55,313 nucleotides of DNA, taken from positions 1 to 55,313 of the forward strand of contig JAFDDH010000020.1 in the NCBI GenBank assembly GCA_019310975.1. The letters run 5' to 3'. Shown in pieces: positions 45,103 to 54,007 of this stretch. A program made the position numbers and the translations under genes. The number at the start of each line of letters is the position of its first letter. Positions within the stretch are counted from its first letter, which is position 1. The stretch comes from Deltaproteobacteria bacterium (GTDB lineage Bacteria; Myxococcota_A; UBA9160; UBA4427). Under the pieces are notes generated by a model. It was not told the DNA's origin. It searched no databases and worked only from the letters and a program-made list of their open reading frames with translations.

Positions 45103-46509
45103 ATGGACCCAGCGGAGATCCACTGGCTCGGTCTGACTGAAGTCGCCGAGCACATTCGTCGGCGCGCGCTCTCATCGGTGGAGGTCACCGAGGCGACCCT
45201 CGCACGCGTCGAGCGCCTCGACCCCGGGCTGCACAGCTTCGCAAGCCTGCTCCCCGAGTCGGCGATGGAGTCGGCCCGCGCCGCCGATCGCGAGATCGCC
45301 CGCGGCGAGATCCGTGGCGCGCTGCATGGTGTCCCGCTGGCCGTGAAGGATCTGTGTGCCATGATGGGCGTGCGCACCGCCTGCGGAACGCCCGTGATGG
45401 CGAATCGCATCCCGGACCACACCGCAAGCGTGGTCGAGCGCCTGCAAGCGGCCGGCGCCGTCATCGTCGGCAAGCTGCAGCTGACCGAAGGCGCATACGG
45501 CTGGCACCACCCCGACGTCACGCCGCCCAAGAATCCTTGGAGCGCTGACCACTGGACCGGCGTCTCCTCGAGCGGCTCCGGGGTGGCCACGGCGACGGGG
45601 CTCTGCTTCGGGTCGCTCGGGACCGATACCGGCGGCTCGATTCGATTCCCGTCCGCTTGCTGCAATGTCACCGGTCTCAAGCCGACCTATGGTCGGGTGA
45701 GCCGCTTCGGCGTCTTCCCGCTCGCCCATTCGCTCGACCACATCGGACCGATGGCGCGCAGCGCGGCAGACGTGGCGGCACTGCTCGGAGTATTGGCCGG
45801 CCACGACCCGCGCGACGAGACCTGCCTGCGCGCTCCGGTGCCCGACTATACGGCCGCACTCGTCGGCGACCTGCGTGGCCTGAGCGTGGGAATCGACGAG
45901 GTCTACGTGTCGCGCGGCATCGACCCCGGCGTGACGCAAGTGACGATCGCGGCCCTCGAGCGCCTGCGCGCACTCGGCGCGGAGGTACGCGAAGTCAGCC
46001 TGCCGCCAGTCGGGCCGCTGCTGGCCGGCTGGGGGCCCTTCACCGCCGTCGAGTGTTCGATCGCCCATAGCGAGACATTCCCGAGCCGCGCCGACGAGTA
46101 CGGCCCCCAGCTGCGCGAGCTGCTCGAGTTGGCGCCGAACATCTCGGGGGCCGACTACGCCCGCATCGAGATGGCGCGCCAGCGCTACAGCGACCGGCTG
46201 CGGCAGGTCTTCGAAGCCGTCGACTTGATCGTGATGCCGGCTCTGCCGGTTCCGCCCCCGAAGCTGCTGGGCCCACTCCCGGGCCAGGCGCAGCCGGCCG
46301 AGACGATCGACAACCTCCTACAGTTCACCGCGCCCACGGACTTCTCGGGCAGCCCGACGCTCACACTGCCCGGTGGCTTCAGCGACGACGGTCTGCCCAT
46401 CGGCTTCCAGCTCGTCGGCCGTGACCTCGACGAGGCTACCCTCTGCCGCGCGGGTCACGCCTACCAGTCGGCGACGGACTGGCACAACCGCCGCCCGCCG
46501 CTCGACTGA
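45103..46509 (+). CDS. Amidase signature family enzyme
   Basis: 468 residues. The Ser-cisSer-Lys triad can be read: Lys in PLAVKDLCAMMG (about 82), the cis-Ser in SSSGSGVATATG (about 157), and the nucleophile in GTDTGGSIRFPSACCNVTGLKPTYG (about 179). Length and the end region FTAPTDFSGSPTLTLPGGFSDDGLPIGFQLVG match stand-alone amidases rather than GatA, and no gatB/gatC is near. It hydrolyses an amide in the cytosol; substrate unknown. It follows pheT by 21 bases but has its own candidate -10 box. Confidence 0.92.
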   Translation: MDPAEIHWLGLTEVAEHIRRRALSSVEVTEATLARVERLDPGLHSFASLLPESAMESARAADREIARGEIRGALHGVPLAVKDLCAMMGVRTACGTPVMANRIPDHTASVVERLQAAGAVIVGKLQLTEGAYGWHHPDVTPPKNPWSADHWTGVSSSGSGVATATGLCFGSLGTDTGGSIRFPSACCNVTGLKPTYGRVSRFGVFPLAHSLDHIGPMARSAADVAALLGVLAGHDPRDETCLRAPVPDYTAALVGDLRGLSVGIDEVYVSRGIDPGVTQVTIAALERLRALGAEVREVSLPPVGPLLAGWGPFTAVECSIAHSETFPSRADEYGPQLRELLELAPNISGADYARIEMARQRYSDRLRQVFEAVDLIVMPALPVPPPKLLGPLPGQAQPAETIDNLLQFTAPTDFSGSPTLTLPGGFSDDGLPIGFQLVGRDLDEATLCRAGHAYQSATDWHNRRPPLD

Positions 46510-46538
46510 CGGCGACGGAGCTTCATGAGTAATCCGGG

Positions 46539-47057
46539 CTAGAGGACGCGGCGGTGCTTGTTCTTGACCGCGAAGTCGGCGACGTGGGATGCGCACCAGG
46601 CATCTGGCTTGACGAGTACCGGGAAGCCGCTCCCCGCCACCATCCCGGCGAGCTGCTTCACATAGTCGCTGGAGTCGTAGCGGGTGTCGGGATTGGCATC
46701 GACGTGAACCCACACCTGCTTCTGCTCGGCGGGCAGGTCGAACTCCTCGTTCATGCGCAGCGCCAGCTCGAGACTGAACCAGGTCTCGAGCGAAAGCTTC
46801 TCGAAGAGGGTCTGGTCCTTGCGGTCAAAGCGGCGCGTGTAGAAGACGCGTCCGCCCTTGCCGGGATTGAGCGCACAGATGACCGTGACGAACTCCATCC
46901 GCTTGGAGGACTTTTGCGCGTCCGTCCCAATGTGGACGATACGGCCCCTGCGCAGCAGCTGCTCGACGGTCGTCATCACGTCGAGCACTTCGACGCCGCT
47001 GAGCGTCCACCAGCGTCCGTCCGTGCGGGCACTCACTCTTCGATCGGGTCGTCCCAT
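46539..47057 (-). CDS. RNase H-like YkuK (DUF458) family protein
   Basis: 172 residues from ATG 47057. RWWTLSGVEVLDVMTTVEQLLRRGRIVHIGTDAQ, then VTVICALNPGKGGRVFYTRR, LETWFSLELALRMNEEF, VWVHVDANPDTRYDSSDYVKQLAGMVAGSGF and VKPDAWCASHVADFAV follow the YkuK pattern strand by strand, including the acidic residues of an RNase H-like centre (D in GTDAQ, D in VHVDAN, D in KPDA). A nuclease role is inferred from the fold. The gene is read away from the 15-bp array, which lies in its upstream region. Confidence 0.75.
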   Translation of the reverse strand: MGRPDRRVSARTDGRWWTLSGVEVLDVMTTVEQLLRRGRIVHIGTDAQKSSKRMEFVTVICALNPGKGGRVFYTRRFDRKDQTLFEKLSLETWFSLELALRMNEEFDLPAEQKQVWVHVDANPDTRYDSSDYVKQLAGMVAGSGFPVLVKPDAWCASHVADFAVKNKHRRVL

Positions 47058-47075
47058 GCGCCTCGCTCCAGCTCG

Positions 47076-47165
47076 ACCAATCACCTAACGACCAATCACC
47101 CAACCACCAATCACCCAACCACCAATCACCTAACGACAAATCACCCAACGACCAATCACCGAAAG
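47076..47165. repeat. 15-bp tandem repeat (ACCAATCACCYAACS, 6 copies)
   Basis: Exactly six 15-base units cover 90 bases directly upstream of the YkuK-like gene. The remainder of the 333-base gap (47166-47390) holds a terminator-like hairpin and no recognised gene. Confidence 0.95.
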
Positions 47166-47303
47166 GGTTGAAAACGCAATCCTGCTCCGCATGCCCGATG
47201 GCTGCCCCTCGAGAGATTGCCGTCGATAATGATCGGATTGGCGGTGCCCGTCAACCCTGCAAGAACCGGCTCCTCCTCATCGTCACGCCGGAGTCAGGAC
47301 TGA

Positions 47304-47345
47304 AAGAGGCCGTGCCCGGGCGATTCCACGGCAGCACGGCCTCTT
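47304..47345 (-). terminator. 12-bp hairpin downstream of the MaoC-type gene
   Basis: AAGAGGCCGTGC and its complement GCACGGCCTCTT enclose an 18-base loop about 46 bases after the minus-strand hydratase stop. Read on the minus strand it is followed by TCAGTCC, a weak U-tract, so an intrinsic terminator is likely but not classical. Confidence 0.55.
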
Positions 47346-47390
47346 CCCTCTCGGGACTGTCGTAAGGATTGTCCCAGCACCCGTCGCCGC

Positions 47391-48227
47391 TCAGGCGAAG
47401 GTCATCTTGCCCTGGTCGATCACGACGTCGCCGTCCTGGTTCTTCGTCTGGAATGTGCACTCGGAACCATCCACCCACATCAAGATGGTGAGCGTATCCC
47501 CGGGTAGCACGGGCTTCGAGAAGCGTCCGTCCATCGATCTGAAGCGCGAGGGATCGCCATCGCAGATCGTGTTCACGAGCGCGCGGCCCGTGAACCCGTA
47601 GGTGCAGAGTCCGTGGAGGATCGGCTTGTCGAAGCCACCCATCTTCGCGAAGGCGGGATCTGAGTGGAGCGGGTTGCGATCGCCCGACAATCGGTAGAGA
47701 AGGGCCTGGTCGACGCCGGTCTCGTATGCGACCTGATGGTCGGGTGCGCGCGTGGGGGCTTCGAAGGATGCGGACGGGCCGCGCTCGCCACCAAAGCCAC
47801 CCTCACCTCGGATGAACGCCGACATGCGCGTGCGCAGCAGCGGCTCGCCGGTGGCGACAAGCGTCGACTCGGACGTCATCTCGACGACGGCACCCTTGCC
47901 CTTGTCCCAGATCGCGGAGATCTTGCCGACGCTCTCCACCTCACCCTCCGGCGGGATCTCACCGAGCAACTCGATGCCCTGCTCACCGTGCACCAGCATG
48001 GCGGGGTTGAAGTCGCCGATCTTGTTGAAGGGTGCGCCGCCGCCACCGATGATTACGGCAAACGTGGGCAGCACGCGCTGTTGGATGTTCTGGCTGTTCT
48101 CGGTGGTGAAGCGGAGCTCCTGGGTGCCGGCGCCAACGCCGAGCGCGTAGAGCAGAGCATCCTTGGAGGTCCACTTGCGGGTGACGGGACCGCCGGTCTG
48201 ACCGACGGCCGAGGGATCGATGGGCAT
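47391..48227 (-). CDS. MaoC-family (R)-specific enoyl-CoA hydratase 2
   Basis: 278 residues with two hot-dog domains, as in the hydratase-2 part of peroxisomal MFE-2. The C-terminal domain has the hydratase-2 motif YRLSGDRNPLHSDPAFAKMGGFDKPILHG (catalytic Asp and His in GDRNPLHSDP) followed by TYGFTGRAL. The N-terminal domain has VLPTFAVIIGGGG and GEQGIELLGEIPP. It hydrates trans-2-enoyl-CoA to (3R)-hydroxyacyl-CoA, suited to bulky or steroid-derived acyl-CoAs. GAAAGGA precedes the ATG. It is divergent from the LLM gene and functionally compatible with the acyl-CoA dehydrogenase pair 9 kb away. Confidence 0.9.
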   Translation of the reverse strand: MPIDPSAVGQTGGPVTRKWTSKDALLYALGVGAGTQELRFTTENSQNIQQRVLPTFAVIIGGGGAPFNKIGDFNPAMLVHGEQGIELLGEIPPEGEVESVGKISAIWDKGKGAVVEMTSESTLVATGEPLLRTRMSAFIRGEGGFGGERGPSASFEAPTRAPDHQVAYETGVDQALLYRLSGDRNPLHSDPAFAKMGGFDKPILHGLCTYGFTGRALVNTICDGDPSRFRSMDGRFSKPVLPGDTLTILMWVDGSECTFQTKNQDGDVVIDQGKMTFA

Positions 48228-48400
48228 GGGGGTCCTTTCTGCGTCTTGAGTCTGAGTTTCTCGGGTCGTGCGTGCCCGCGAGCGAGCGGCGACTCAGGAT
48301 ACTACAGTCGTCGGTCGTGCCCATTGCCCCGGGGCGGCTCGTCAAGGTGAGTGGGACGGGCTTCGCGGCCCACCACAACACGACGCAGGGAGGGTGTCCA

Positions 48401-49408
48401 ATGCAGCTCGGCCTGATTCTCACTGGCGGAGGCGCCCGCGGCAATGTCGAGCTCGGCGTGCGCGCCGAGAACGCTGGATTCGACGCCGTATACGCCTGCG
48501 AGTTCTTCAACCAGCAGACCTGGCCCGTGCTCGGCGCACTCGCCGAGCGAACCGAGCGCATACGCCTCGGTACCGCCATTGCGAGCGCCTTCGTGCGCTC
48601 GCCGCTCACGCACGCCACCGCGTCGATGGACATCGACGAGCTCTCCGAGGGCCGCATGGTGCTTGGCCTGGGCAGTGGCACGGCGCGCATGAACCGGGAG
48701 TGGTTCGGCACGCCCTTCTCACGCCCGGCGGCGCGAATGAAGGAGCTGGTGGTGCTCCTGCGCGAGCTCTTCGCTGCAGCGGGCGGTCTCGGCTTCCGCT
48801 TCGAGGGTGACTTCTTCGATCTCAAGATCCCGGTCTATACCCGTCCCGGCGCCGCACGCGAGCAGATCCCGGTCTGGATCGCCGCTGTGAATCGCGGAAT
48901 GATTCGCGCGGCCGGCGGCGTCGCGGACGCGCTCGTCGGCCATCCGATCGCAACTCGGCGCTGGCACCGCGAGGTGACGCTGCCGACCTTGCGCGAAGCA
49001 GAATCGGCCGCCGACCGGCCCGAGGGCGCCTGCCGTCTCGCCCCCTACGTGATGACCTCGATCAACGAGAACCGCGATCAGGCGATCCAGGACGCCAAGG
49101 GCCAGATCGGCTTCTACTACACGGTGTCGGTCTATCGCACCATCCTCGACTACCACGGGCTCGGCGACGTGGCCGACACCTGCCGCAAGGCGTTGGCCAG
49201 CTTCGACGTGAAGGCGATGGCGGATGCCATCCCGGACTCGCTGGTCGACGAGATCGCGATCGCCTGCACGCCCGACGAAGCGCGTGATCGACTGTCAGAG
49301 TGGGCCGAGCTGACCGACGAGGCGCTTCTCTACGCACCGCAGATCGGCGTCGCGCCAGAGCGCGTGCGCGACAACCTCGACGCCATCCTCGACATCTTCG
49401 GCCAGTAG
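48401..49408 (+). CDS. LLM-class (luciferase-like) oxidoreductase, TIM-barrel
   Basis: 335 residues from ATG 48401, chosen for the GGGAGGG site; an upstream start at 48272 adds an unconserved leader. MQLGLILTGGGARGNVELGVRAENAGFDAVYACEFF begins the bacterial-luciferase barrel. IRLGTAIASAFVRSPLTHATASMDIDELSEGRMVLGLGSG is the family's core, and PVWIAAVNRGMIRAAGGVADALVGHP follows. Such enzymes use F420 or FMN to oxidise or reduce a small molecule. The cofactor is not decidable from sequence alone. It is convergent with a second LLM protein. Confidence 0.85.
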   Translation: MQLGLILTGGGARGNVELGVRAENAGFDAVYACEFFNQQTWPVLGALAERTERIRLGTAIASAFVRSPLTHATASMDIDELSEGRMVLGLGSGTARMNREWFGTPFSRPAARMKELVVLLRELFAAAGGLGFRFEGDFFDLKIPVYTRPGAAREQIPVWIAAVNRGMIRAAGGVADALVGHPIATRRWHREVTLPTLREAESAADRPEGACRLAPYVMTSINENRDQAIQDAKGQIGFYYTVSVYRTILDYHGLGDVADTCRKALASFDVKAMADAIPDSLVDEIAIACTPDEARDRLSEWAELTDEALLYAPQIGVAPERVRDNLDAILDIFGQ

Positions 49409-49428
49409 GCCCGGCGATCCGATCCGCA

Positions 49429-50295
49429 TCAGGGCCGCCCTTGCTCAGGCGGTCGGGAGAGGCCCGAGAGCACATCCTCGGCGAACGCCCTCTGCCACTC
49501 TGCACGCGCGCCGGGGTGGTCCGCAGCAGAGCCCTCTGCCACGACCAGGATGTCGGGCGAATGCTCCGCGCGCAGGCGCTCGACCTGCTCTCGACACGCC
49601 GCGGCGTCCCCGACAATCGCGAAGTCGGTGATCTTCTCGTCGACACCGAGCGCTCGGCCGAGTCGATGCTCGACTGCGCTGGCGGCTGTCTCCCGCGCCT
49701 CCACCCTACTGTCGGTGAGCACCACCTGACGCACGATGGCGCGCGGCACCGCGGCCGCGTCGAGCTCGCAGAGCCGTGCCGACATCCCGACGATGCGGCC
49801 GTGCCCCTCGAGCGGTACCGATTTCGGAATCGATGCATCGTCGGCCAGCCAGATCGCCGGATGCGGTTCTCGTAGTGGCACGGGGTGGCAGGTGATCTCG
49901 GGGATGGAGTGGCGCTCGCCGGTGTGGCTGAACGGCTCGCCGCGCCAGGCGCGCAGCACGATCTCCAGCACCTCCCAGCCCTCGGCATCGGGCGCCATCG
50001 CCCACTCGAGACGGCCGGCCGTCATGATGTCGAGCACGGCCAACTCCTCGGCCACGCGGAGCGGGTGGAGCGAGCCGGACGGTTGGCTGCAGAGTCCGAG
50101 CGCGGGCGACCCCTCCAAGGCGGCGAGCTGTGCTGCGACGAAGAGCAGCTGGGCCGAGAGAGCACCGCCCGATGCCGCGTCCTGGAGCCAGACGGCGTCG
50201 TAGCCCTGGCCGCCTGCCTCGCGCAGCCGGGCCAGGGCGGGCTTCGATGCATCCCCCACCGGCCGGGCGATGTCCTCCAACAGGCCCACGCGCAT
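49429..50295 (-). CDS. LLM-class (luciferase-like) protein, second, divergent
   Basis: 288 residues from ATG 50295 (GGGAGCG upstream). The barrel is recognisable (GGQGYDAVWLQDAASGG; ALGLCSQPSGSLHPLRVAEELAVLDIMTAGRLEWAM; ALGVDEKITDFAIVGDAAACREQVERL) and the substrate-side GRLEWAM replaces the common GR-ELG-G block. HSIPEITCHPVPLREPHPAIWLADDA is the usual mid-domain strand. Sequence is well below typical conservation for the family, so the active site may differ. It ends 20 bases from the other LLM gene, tail to tail. Confidence 0.75.
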   Translation of the reverse strand: MRVGLLEDIARPVGDASKPALARLREAGGQGYDAVWLQDAASGGALSAQLLFVAAQLAALEGSPALGLCSQPSGSLHPLRVAEELAVLDIMTAGRLEWAMAPDAEGWEVLEIVLRAWRGEPFSHTGERHSIPEITCHPVPLREPHPAIWLADDASIPKSVPLEGHGRIVGMSARLCELDAAAVPRAIVRQVVLTDSRVEARETAASAVEHRLGRALGVDEKITDFAIVGDAAACREQVERLRAEHSPDILVVAEGSAADHPGARAEWQRAFAEDVLSGLSRPPEQGRP

Positions 50296-50458
50296 CGGTC
50301 GCTCCCAGCTTCTCTCTAGACTCAGTCGCGCTCTCACGCGCGGGCAGTCGTGTACGGGGGATGGGCGGAGATGCCAGGGTATGCGAACGCGATCGGCAAA
50401 CAATCGACTTGTGGCGAGCGCGATCTGCTTCCGCTCTGGGCAGTCGGACGACATTTCT

Positions 50459-50477
50459 ATTCCCCCCAGGGGAGAAT
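50459..50477. other. Near-perfect palindrome ATTCCCCCCAGGGGAGAAT
   Basis: A short inverted repeat (one mismatch) in the 408-base gap 50296-50703 upstream of the autotransporter. Together with the 18-bp palindrome at 50531 and the small reading frame at 50606 it is the only structure I see there. Confidence 0.35.
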
Positions 50478-50530
50478 GCCTGGGCGTTCTGGTGAGGTTT
50501 TGCTCGCCTCGAACAGGTCGTTCATGATAT

Positions 50531-50548
50531 GTGGGGTGATCACCCCAC
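50531..50548. promoter_or_regulatory. Perfect 18-bp palindrome GTGGGGTGATCACCCCAC
   Basis: An uninterrupted, fully self-complementary 18-mer 173 bases before the autotransporter start. It probably serves as a dimeric-regulator operator for that gene; the regulator is unknown. Confidence 0.5.
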
Positions 50549-50605
50549 GCAGCGGATCCGGTCGGCCGGGGGGCACCGGAACGCTTTGTCTTTGAAGGAG
50601 AATCC

Positions 50606-50707
50606 GTGCCTCTCATCGGCCAACGGGAGCTCCTTGCCCTACCCTCACCGCCCGCGCGACCGGTTCGTATCCGGCGGGCGCCGGGTGGGATGCAGGCAAG
50701 ACGATGA
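50606..50707 (+). CDS. Possible 33-residue leader peptide coupled to the autotransporter
   Basis: GTG at 50606 has GAAGGAGA 5-12 bases upstream, the best ribosome site in the region. The frame MPLIGQRELLALPSPPARP... ends in a TGA (50705-50707) that overlaps the autotransporter ATG (50704) as ATGA. The autotransporter itself has only a weak site, so translation could be coupled. Too short for family recognition; a chance open frame is possible. Confidence 0.35.
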   Translation: MPLIGQRELLALPSPPARPVRIRRAPGGMQARR

Positions 50708-53700
50708 CGATGGCGAAGCGCGACCGAAGGGCGGGCTGCGATGGCAGCCTGGGGCGAACCGTGCACCGTGCAGCCGGGACGCTGGCCGGCCTCGCACTGA
50801 TCGCGCTCACCACGCCGCTCCCTGTCCTCGCCGACTGTCAACCCGCCGACCCCATCGACGGCGACCTGGTCACCTGCACCGGTGACAACCTGGTCGGCTA
50901 CACGGTGCCCGTCGGCGTCAACAACATCGACCTCTACATCGAGGCCGGCGCAACCTTCACCTCGAGCGGCGACGTGATGCACGTCAGGAACATCAGCATC
51001 ATCCGCCACAACGGAACCATCAACGCCAATGGAGTCGGTTCGGTCGCACTCCTGGGTCACGTGAACACGGGAATCAACACCTCCAGCGGCAGCACGATCG
51101 TGCTGAACTCGCCGGGATCGAAGGGCATTGAAATCAATGTCGACCCACAAGACCCGACCGACCCGCCCTTCGAATACACGAACGGCGCCGTCAACCACGC
51201 CGGCACGATCACCGGAAACGCGGACAGCAACGTGGGAATCTCCGTTGGGGCGGGCACGAACGTCACCAGCAGCGGCACGATCAGCCTCTACGGTGAAGAC
51301 TCGGACGGAATTCGAACCTTCAACGCTCCGGGCGACTCGGCGGGTGGAGGGACGATCACGCAGAGCGGCCGAATCGAGCTGAACGGCGCCGATAGCCGTG
51401 GCATCCTCGCGGCCGACCATTACGACGTCACGCACGACGGAACGATCGCGCTGAGCGCCAATGCTGCCACGGCAATCATCACGGGCAACGACACGACGGT
51501 GACCAACACGTCGAATGGCTCCATAGAGTCGGGATCGATCGTTTCACAAGGTGCTCGCAGCGTAGGGATGCGGGGCGGCACGAAGACCAATATCACCAAT
51601 CACGCCGATACGACCCTGACGCTGGACGGCAACGGCAGCACCGCAATCGACCTCGGCTCGGCCGGCGTGATCACCAACTTCGGCAGCATCACGGTGAGCG
51701 GCACGAATTCGATTGGTCTCTACGGCCAGGACGGAATCGACGAGAGCAACGTCAACGACCGGACGCGCTTCAGCAACGAAGCGGATGCAGTGATCCTCGT
51801 GAACGGCGACAACAGCCACGGCCTGCTCTTCGGGTCCGCGGCTGCAGGCTCGAACAAGGGCCTGATCGAAGTCAAAGGAAACGCGAGCGTCGCTGCGGAA
51901 CTGGGCGCCGGCAGCCAGATCGTCAACTTCGGTACAATCTACGTTTCCGGCACGGACAGCATCGGGGTGATCGCCGGCGGCAATACGAATCGGACGGGGC
52001 TCAATCACATCGTGAATGCGCCGGGCACAGGCGGCGGCGGCATCCTCGAGAGCCTCGACCCCGAGGCCGGCCCGCTAATCCAGCTGCGCCCGAGCACCAC
52101 GAATACGTCACAGGTCTTGAATTTTGTGGGTGCAGTCATCCGGGCCGATCTGACGAATGTCGCACAGGCCGGTCGCGGCGTGGCAATCCAGGGCTCGACC
52201 GGCGAGGATCGCATCGACAACCAGGGACTCATCGAGGGCAAGATCCAGCTGGGCGCAGGACCCGATCTCTACGTTCAATCGGCTGACGGCGAGCTCACGT
52301 TCATCGAGGACGGCCAGCTCGATGGGGGCGGTCAGCCTGGGGACATCGACCAGGTAATCCTCCAGTTCGGCACCAAGCCTGTTGGCCAGCTCAACGTGGG
52401 CGTCCTGCAGAACTTCGAGGAGGTGCACGTCGAGAGCGGCTTCTGGCGCCTCGAGGGCACGGCCATCTCCCCGGCGGATCTGATCGTGGAGCAATTCGGC
52501 ACACTCGTGCTCTCCGAGCCGCTCTACATGGATGGCAGCTACTCGCAGGCCGAGCCGGGACTGAATGAGACGGCATCGGCGGGCATCCACGCCCTGCTGC
52601 GCGACAACGATCCGGCCACCCCACTGATGCAGGTCACCGGGACGGCCGACGTCGATGGGCGTGAAATGGTCGTGGCCGTGGGCGGCGGCATCTTGGGCTC
52701 CCGAAATTACACGGTCCTGCAGGCGGACGGCGGTCTCACGGGCACGTTCAGCGACATCATCCTGCCCACCGATGCCGGTCTCTTCTTCGGCACGCCGGTC
52801 TACGACGCCAACTCGCTGACGATCCCCTTTGCGGTCACCGGCTATTCGAACAACCAGCTCTCGACGAACGCCTACCTTCAGCGCGTCGAGGACGCGGGTG
52901 CCTCGACGGACCTGCAGGCAATTCTCGACGACCTGAGCTCGCTGGCCTACTCGCCCTACAAGGCGGCCATGCTGCAGCTGCACGGCGAGGCCTACGACGC
53001 GCACGCGTCGGCGACCCTCGAGCTCGCCAATGCCATGACACTCATCACCCTGCAGCGACCGCGCTACTGCCTCAGCGAGCCCGACCAGTCCAACATCGAT
53101 CCGCAGACGGGTCTACCCTGCCGTGAGCGCCGCTGGGAGCCGTGGCTCACCCTCCTCGGCCATACCGGTAGTCGCACCGGCAGCGATGGCCACACCAGCT
53201 GGGAGAACGATGCGGGCGGGCTGCTCTTCGGTATCGATCGCCGCTTCGGCCAACGCATCCTGGTCTCCGGCACGCTGGGCACGAGTCACGATGGGCTGAA
53301 CGTCGCCGACGTCGGCAAGGGACGCTTCACCACCCTCGATATGGCGCTGGCGGGACAGTGGACACGCGGCCCACTGCTGGTCCAGGGGCTGCTCGGCTAC
53401 GGGCACAGCTGGCACGACCAATTCCGCAACATCCGCATCCCCAACTTCGCGCGCACCGCGAAGGGCGAGTACTCGCTGGATCGTGTCAGCATGCGGGTAC
53501 ACGGCGAGTACGCGTTCGAGTTCGGCAGCTTTCGCCTGGCCCCGCTGGCCTCGCTCGACTATACGGCTCTGATCCGATCCGCGGTGACGGAGACCGGCGC
53601 CGAATGGCTGAATCTGGTGCTGGACGACCACACCGACAACATCGTCACGATCCGGATCGGTGGCGAGCTCGGCTACTCGTTCAAGAAGGACGCCTACTGG

Positions 53701-53997
53701 ACGAAGCTCCTCGAAGCCACGGACGGTGCGTGGCGGCCCACCCTCTCACTTCGCTGGCGACAGGTGGTGAGCGGATATCAGCGCGAGATCAGTGGGCGCT
53801 TCCTGGGTGCACCACTCGGCGCGGGTTCCTTCACGGTGGCCGGCAACGACGCCCGGCAGGGTTTCGAGATTGGTGCCGGCGTCGACTTCACGCCTCGCGG
53901 CCTCAACCGGCTTACATTCGGTCTCGGCTACGAGGGCTTCGTCTGGGAGAACGTCGGCAGCCACAGCCTGACTGGCCGCATCCGCTTCTCGTTCTGA
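50704..53997 (+). CDS. Autotransporter with beta-helix-like passenger and C-terminal beta-barrel
   Basis: 1097 residues. An extended signal peptide (KRDRRAGCDGSLGRTVHRAAGTLAGLALIALTTPLPVLA) precedes a passenger of repeating Asn/Gly/Thr/Ser strands (TITVSGTNSIGLYGQDG; VTNTSNGSIESGSIVSQGARSVGMRGG; GTIYVSGTDSIGVIAGG) typical of right-handed beta-helices. Only a few Cys occur, near the start (DCQPADP ... VTCTG). From about residue 810 the barrel domain begins (WLTLLGHTGSRTGSDGH; GGLLFGIDRRFG; TLDMALAGQWTRGPLLVQGLLGYG), ending in GRIRFSF with the terminal Phe recognised by BamA. The passenger is exported through its own barrel and displayed outside. No catalytic domain is seen, so adhesion or matrix is most likely. 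Confidence 0.9.
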   Translation: MTMAKRDRRAGCDGSLGRTVHRAAGTLAGLALIALTTPLPVLADCQPADPIDGDLVTCTGDNLVGYTVPVGVNNIDLYIEAGATFTSSGDVMHVRNISIIRHNGTINANGVGSVALLGHVNTGINTSSGSTIVLNSPGSKGIEINVDPQDPTDPPFEYTNGAVNHAGTITGNADSNVGISVGAGTNVTSSGTISLYGEDSDGIRTFNAPGDSAGGGTITQSGRIELNGADSRGILAADHYDVTHDGTIALSANAATAIITGNDTTVTNTSNGSIESGSIVSQGARSVGMRGGTKTNITNHADTTLTLDGNGSTAIDLGSAGVITNFGSITVSGTNSIGLYGQDGIDESNVNDRTRFSNEADAVILVNGDNSHGLLFGSAAAGSNKGLIEVKGNASVAAELGAGSQIVNFGTIYVSGTDSIGVIAGGNTNRTGLNHIVNAPGTGGGGILESLDPEAGPLIQLRPSTTNTSQVLNFVGAVIRADLTNVAQAGRGVAIQGSTGEDRIDNQGLIEGKIQLGAGPDLYVQSADGELTFIEDGQLDGGGQPGDIDQVILQFGTKPVGQLNVGVLQNFEEVHVESGFWRLEGTAISPADLIVEQFGTLVLSEPLYMDGSYSQAEPGLNETASAGIHALLRDNDPATPLMQVTGTADVDGREMVVAVGGGILGSRNYTVLQADGGLTGTFSDIILPTDAGLFFGTPVYDANSLTIPFAVTGYSNNQLSTNAYLQRVEDAGASTDLQAILDDLSSLAYSPYKAAMLQLHGEAYDAHASATLELANAMTLITLQRPRYCLSEPDQSNIDPQTGLPCRERRWEPWLTLLGHTGSRTGSDGHTSWENDAGGLLFGIDRRFGQRILVSGTLGTSHDGLNVADVGKGRFTTLDMALAGQWTRGPLLVQGLLGYGHSWHDQFRNIRIPNFARTAKGEYSLDRVSMRVHGEYAFEFGSFRLAPLASLDYTALIRSAVTETGAEWLNLVLDDHTDNIVTIRIGGELGYSFKKDAYWTKLLEATDGAWRPTLSLRWRQVVSGYQREISGRFLGAPLGAGSFTVAGNDARQGFEIGAGVDFTPRGLNRLTFGLGYEGFVWENVGSHSLTGRIRFSF

Positions 53998-54007
53998 TCG
54001 CCGGCGC

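Noticed and set aside
47076-47165. CRISPR array
   Set aside because: The units are contiguous 15-mers with no unique spacers and no cas genes.
47166-47390. Structured RNA or tRNA gene
   Set aside because: No cloverleaf or GTTCRAnnC box; only the 12-bp hairpin is convincing.
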